Shown here: in pieces, positions 61,234-64,000 of the stretch
Layout: every line of letters starts with the position of its first letter
Numbering within the stretch: the stretch's first letter is position 1
Assembly (NCBI RefSeq): GCF_015767635.1
Contig: NZ_CP065230.1
Coordinates: 992,001-1,056,000, forward strand
Length of the DNA stretch: 64,000 nt
Direction of reading: 5' to 3'
DNA from: Halomonas sp. A40-4
GTDB taxonomy: Bacteria > Pseudomonadota > Gammaproteobacteria > Pseudomonadales > Halomonadaceae
Made by a program: the position numbers and the translations under genes
Notes under the pieces: generated by a model
Databases searched by the model: none
Told to the model about the DNA's origin: nothing
The model's input: only the letters and a program-made list of their open reading frames with translations

Positions 61234-62097
61234 ATGAGTGCATTGCCGCCGTTACTATGGCTACAGGCCTTTGAATCCGCCGCCCGAACGCTCAGCTTTA
61301 CCGCTGCCGGTAACGAGCTGGGGGTGACCCAGGCGGCGATCAGTCAGCGCATTCGACTGCTGGAGGATCGTCTGGGGCAGAAGCTGTTCGTCAGGCATGC
61401 CCGAAGCCTGACCCTTACGCCCGCCGGGCAGGCCTGGCTGCCGAGTATTCACGATGCCTTCGCGCGGATCAGCGAGGGCACCTCGGAAGTGTTCGGCATG
61501 ACCCTCGAGCAGCCGGTCACCCTGCGCGCCACACCGGTCATTCAGCAGGTGTGGCTGGCGCCGAGGCTGATTCAGCTGCATCACCGGCATCCCAAGCTAT
61601 CGCTGCGTCTGGTCAGCGCCATCTGGCCCGATGATTTTGGCCCGGAGGGCGCCGATATCGAAATTCGCTATGGGCGGGGGGACTGGAGCGGCGTCGAGAT
61701 GTACCCGCTAGGCGACGAGCAGCTATTGCCCGTCTGTACCCCCGCTATCGCTGCAACGCTCGGCGCGCCGAGCGACCTGGCCGGGCACACCCTGCTCCAC
61801 GCAGTGGGCTTTGGGGTTGGCTGGCCTGGCTGGTTGCAGACGGCGGGGGTGTCACATGTGGAGGCACAGTGCCACGCGCTGACCTGCGATAATCAGGTCA
61901 TGACGCTGGCGCTGGCAAGCCAGGGAGGCGGTGTTGCGCTGACGCATCGTCGCCTGCTCGAGCAGCGCGATGATCTCGTGGCACCGTTTTCGGTCAGCGT
62001 GCCAAGTGAGGAGCGTTTCTGGCTCGTAAGGCCCAGCCGTCGTATCGTGAGCGAAGACGCTGAAACGGTATGGCAGTGGTTGATAAAAGCGATTTAG
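61234..62097 (+). CDS. LysR-family regulator (GcvA-like)
   Basis: 287 residues. HTH: LQAFESAARTLSFTAAGNELGVTQAAISQRIRLLEDRLGQKLFVRHARSLTLTPAG, which is the GcvA-type version of the LysR helix; effector domain with ADIEIRYGRGDWSGVEMYPLGDEQLLPVCTP and LALASQGGGVALTHRRLLEQRDDLVAPF. It is divergent from the gamma-butyrobetaine hydroxylase gene and the likely local regulator. The ATL gene follows after 15 nt and is probably co-transcribed. Confidence 0.9.
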   Translation: MSALPPLLWLQAFESAARTLSFTAAGNELGVTQAAISQRIRLLEDRLGQKLFVRHARSLTLTPAGQAWLPSIHDAFARISEGTSEVFGMTLEQPVTLRATPVIQQVWLAPRLIQLHHRHPKLSLRLVSAIWPDDFGPEGADIEIRYGRGDWSGVEMYPLGDEQLLPVCTPAIAATLGAPSDLAGHTLLHAVGFGVGWPGWLQTAGVSHVEAQCHALTCDNQVMTLALASQGGGVALTHRRLLEQRDDLVAPFSVSVPSEERFWLVRPSRRIVSEDAETVWQWLIKAI

Positions 62098-62112
62098 CAG
62101 GAGAGTCAAACG

Positions 62113-62412
62113 ATGCCCCGGCCCGAACTACTCGAACAGATCTATACCATTGTCGATCAGATACCGGCGGGGCGGGTCACGACCTACGGGCGGATTGCGG
62201 CAATGACCGAAGGGGCGACCCCACGCATGGTGGGGTCTGCCATGCGCCACTTGCCGGACGGTCACCAGTTGCCCTGGCACCGGGTCATTGCCGCATCGTT
62301 GAAACTGGCCGACCACGGCGGCGCGGCCCGCCAGCATCAAAAACTACGCGATGAAGGCGTCGCGTTTGATGCCAAGGGGCGCGTCCCTGCGCACCTTGTC
62401 TGGCCTGATTGA
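62113..62412 (+). CDS. alkyltransferase-like (ATL) DNA repair protein
   Basis: 99-residue MGMT-fold protein. The active site motif is PWHRVI (Trp55) in place of PCHRV, which defines ATL proteins: they bind O6-alkylguanine and hand it to nucleotide excision repair instead of taking up the alkyl group. RVTTYGRIA holds the Tyr and GSAMR the arginine finger. AGGAGAG lies before the ATG, and 15 nt separate it from the LysR gene. A palindromic repeat begins 15 nt after the stop. Confidence 0.95.
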   Translation: MPRPELLEQIYTIVDQIPAGRVTTYGRIAAMTEGATPRMVGSAMRHLPDGHQLPWHRVIAASLKLADHGGAARQHQKLRDEGVAFDAKGRVPAHLVWPD

Positions 62413-62426
62413 TCAGGCAGTCGCCC

Positions 62427-62527
62427 GGATCGGAACAGCCCTCCGCGGGGGCGCTGTGAGCCCATCCCTGGGCGCTACATTCGCCATCCGTGGGCGAATA
62501 ACCCCCGCTTCGAGCTGATTCCGATCC
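62427..62527. repeat. palindromic repeat element after the ATL gene
   Basis: Core GGCGCTGTGAGCCCATCC then CTGGGCGCTACATTC matches the repeat inside recB. ATTCGCC and GGCGAAT form a 7-bp inner stem. Outer arms GGATCGGAACAGC and GCTGATTCCGATCC pair, so the whole unit folds and could act as a bidirectional terminator between the ATL and nitrilase genes. Confidence 0.8.
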
Positions 62528-62560
62528 TACGGAGTGCTTGAAGCTTAAGCTGACTTCAAA

Positions 62561-64000
62561 TCAGTCATCGAGATTGGCGCCTGACTTCCAGGACCAGTCG
62601 CGCCAGCGAAGGTCGAAGAGATCCTTGCGGCGGTCTTTCAGGTTGGTCACCGAGCCTTCGGCGCGCACCACGGTCAGGCGAGTCAGGTCCAGGTCCGAGA
62701 AGAAGATCATCTCGGTATTGGGCGTGGTTTCCGCCAGCACCGCGTCGTGGGGGAAGGCAAAGTCGGACGGCGAGAACACCGCCGACTGTGCGTACTGGAT
62801 GTCCAGGTTCTCGATCGACGGCAGGTTGCCGACGCTGCCGCACAGCACCACGTAGCACTCGTTTTCGATGGCGCGCGCCTGGGCGCAATGGCGCACCCGC
62901 AGGTAGCCGTTCTTGGTGTCGGTCCAGAAAGGCACAAACAGAATGTCCATGTCCTGATCAGCCAGCAGGCGGCCCAGTTCAGGGAACTCCACGTCGTAGC
63001 AGATCAGAATGCCTACACGGCCTGCGTCGGTATCGAACACCTGCAGATCGTCACCGCCTTCGATGACCCAGTCGCGTCGCTCTTGGGGCGTGATATGCAG
63101 TTTCGACTGCTTCTCGATGCTGCCATCGCGGTGAAGCAGGTAGGTGATGTTATACAGCCGGTCATCCTCGCCGGCCTCGATCATCGAGCCGCCGATAATA
63201 TTGATGTTGTAGGACACCGCCATCCGCGACAGCTCGGCGACAAAACGCTCGGTAAAGCCCGCCAGAAAGCGAATCGCGCCCATCTGGTCCTGCTGGGCTT
63301 CACGGTCCTGCAGCCCCATCAGCGGCGCGTTGAACAGCTCGGGGAAGACAGCAAAGTCACTTTGGTAATCCGACAGCGCGTCCACAAAGTACTCGATCTG
63401 CTGTAATGCGGCTTCCACGGAAGAGAACTCGCGCATCTGCCATTGCACTGCCCCCACACGCACTTGTGTCGGACGGGTGTCCAGCACGCTTTCCGCGGGC
63501 TCGAAGAGAATATTGTTCCACTCAAGCAGCGTGGCGTAGCCCCGGGACTGCTCGTCTTCCGGCAGGTATTTGCGCAGCAGGCGCTTGACCTGGAAGTCGT
63601 TAGCCAACTGGAACGACAGAATCGGGTCGTAAATCTCTTTACGCGATACTTTGTCGATGTACTGGGCCGGGGACAACTCATCGGAATGCTGGTGGTATTC
63701 GGGAATTCGCCCACCCGCCAGAATGGCACGCAGGTTATGCGAACGGCACAGTTCCTTGCGCGCCTCGTAAAGGCGGCGGCCCAGGCGGTAGCCGCGATAG
63801 TCGGGATGAATCAGCACATCCAGGCCGTACATGGCATCGCCATCCTGATCATTGCGGATGATTTCACGATGGCCGATCAGGTCGTCGTACTTGTGCGGGT
63901 TGGAAAACTCGTCGTAATCCACCTGAACGGTCAGCGCCACGCCAACCAGGATTCCGTCGTCCTCGATAGCGATCTGGCCATCAGGAAACTCCTGGATCAG
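62561..64000 (-). CDS. GNAT acetyltransferase-nitrilase fusion protein (5' end beyond window)
   Basis: 479 residues are visible; the frame is open to the right edge. The N-terminal part is a GNAT domain with DVLIHPDYRGYRLGRRLYEARKELC (acetyl-CoA loop). A carbon-nitrogen hydrolase domain follows, with the Glu in VFPELFNAP, Lys in SKLHITPQERRDW and the nucleophile Cys in ILICYDVEFPELG. GNAT-nitrilase fusions are a known architecture of unknown substrate; they may transfer or split an amide. A palindromic element and the ATL gene lie downstream, convergent. Confidence 0.9.
   Translation of the reverse strand: MIQEFPDGQIAIEDDGILVGVALTVQVDYDEFSNPHKYDDLIGHREIIRNDQDGDAMYGLDVLIHPDYRGYRLGRRLYEARKELCRSHNLRAILAGGRIPEYHQHSDELSPAQYIDKVSRKEIYDPILSFQLANDFQVKRLLRKYLPEDEQSRGYATLLEWNNILFEPAESVLDTRPTQVRVGAVQWQMREFSSVEAALQQIEYFVDALSDYQSDFAVFPELFNAPLMGLQDREAQQDQMGAIRFLAGFTERFVAELSRMAVSYNINIIGGSMIEAGEDDRLYNITYLLHRDGSIEKQSKLHITPQERRDWVIEGGDDLQVFDTDAGRVGILICYDVEFPELGRLLADQDMDILFVPFWTDTKNGYLRVRHCAQARAIENECYVVLCGSVGNLPSIENLDIQYAQSAVFSPSDFAFPHDAVLAETTPNTEMIFFSDLDLTRLTVVRAEGSVTNLKDRRKDLFDLRWRDWSWKSGANLDD

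Overview
The window reads as chromosomal DNA of a halophilic gammaproteobacterium, most likely Halomonas or a close relative. This is inferred from recognisable protein families, the GC-rich codon use of the core genes, a tripartite tricarboxylate transporter next to tartrate enzymes, a betaine-type binding protein with a gamma-butyrobetaine hydroxylase, and a recC-recB-recD operon. I ran no database search, so the genus is an inference. I saw no rRNA, tRNA or CRISPR array.

Layout. 1-1.6 kb: tail of an unknown gene, a DapA-family lyase or synthase and an orphan HTH gene. 1.6-7.9 kb (minus strand): a tartrate-type catabolic cluster with GntR regulator, tctC-tctA-tctB transporter, D-tartrate-dehydratase-like enolase and tartrate/malate dehydrogenase. 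8.3-10.2 kb: DUF2235 hydrolase, PhnA and DUF427 genes. 10.4-15.1 kb: an AT-rich array of four promoterless, same-direction genes separated by attC-like sites, that is, integron cassettes without an integrase. The products are a CoiA-like zinc protein, a PLD-like protein, an Mrr-type nuclease and a caspase-like/propeller protein. 15.5-20 kb: a decayed second DUF427 copy and a Gabija-type gajAB pair. 20.1-23.2 kb: two glycosyltransferase genes, one a three-domain fusion. 23.5-28.3 kb: two decayed copies of the 3' end of recD alternate with small cargo blocks (DUF1993; Lrp regulator/exporter/cupin/YcgG) up to the intact recD.

28.3-38.3 kb: recC, a small nucleotidyltransferase gene, recB and recD as one minus-strand unit. 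recB carries an in-frame insertion of a palindromic repeat that also occurs after the ATL gene at 62.4 kb. 38.5-48.3 kb: orphan Xre/MbcA-type antitoxin, ilvD, chromate transporter, HTH gene, purEK, two tandem membrane GGDEF proteins and TraX. 48.5-52.7 kb: basic amino acid ABC transporter and astE. 53-58.7 kb: hemerythrin, wrbA, SMP-30 lactonase, a second tartrate dehydrogenase with divergent LysR, lipocalin and YjbQ. 58.9-64 kb: betaine/carnitine-type binding protein, gamma-butyrobetaine hydroxylase with divergent LysR, ATL protein, and a GNAT-nitrilase fusion cut by the window edge.

The accessory part (about 9.9-28.3 kb) is the most interesting. It combines a cassette array whose cargo looks nuclease- or defence-related, a Gabija locus, and a repeatedly invaded recD 3' end. 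The core genes on either side are ordinary metabolism and DNA repair.
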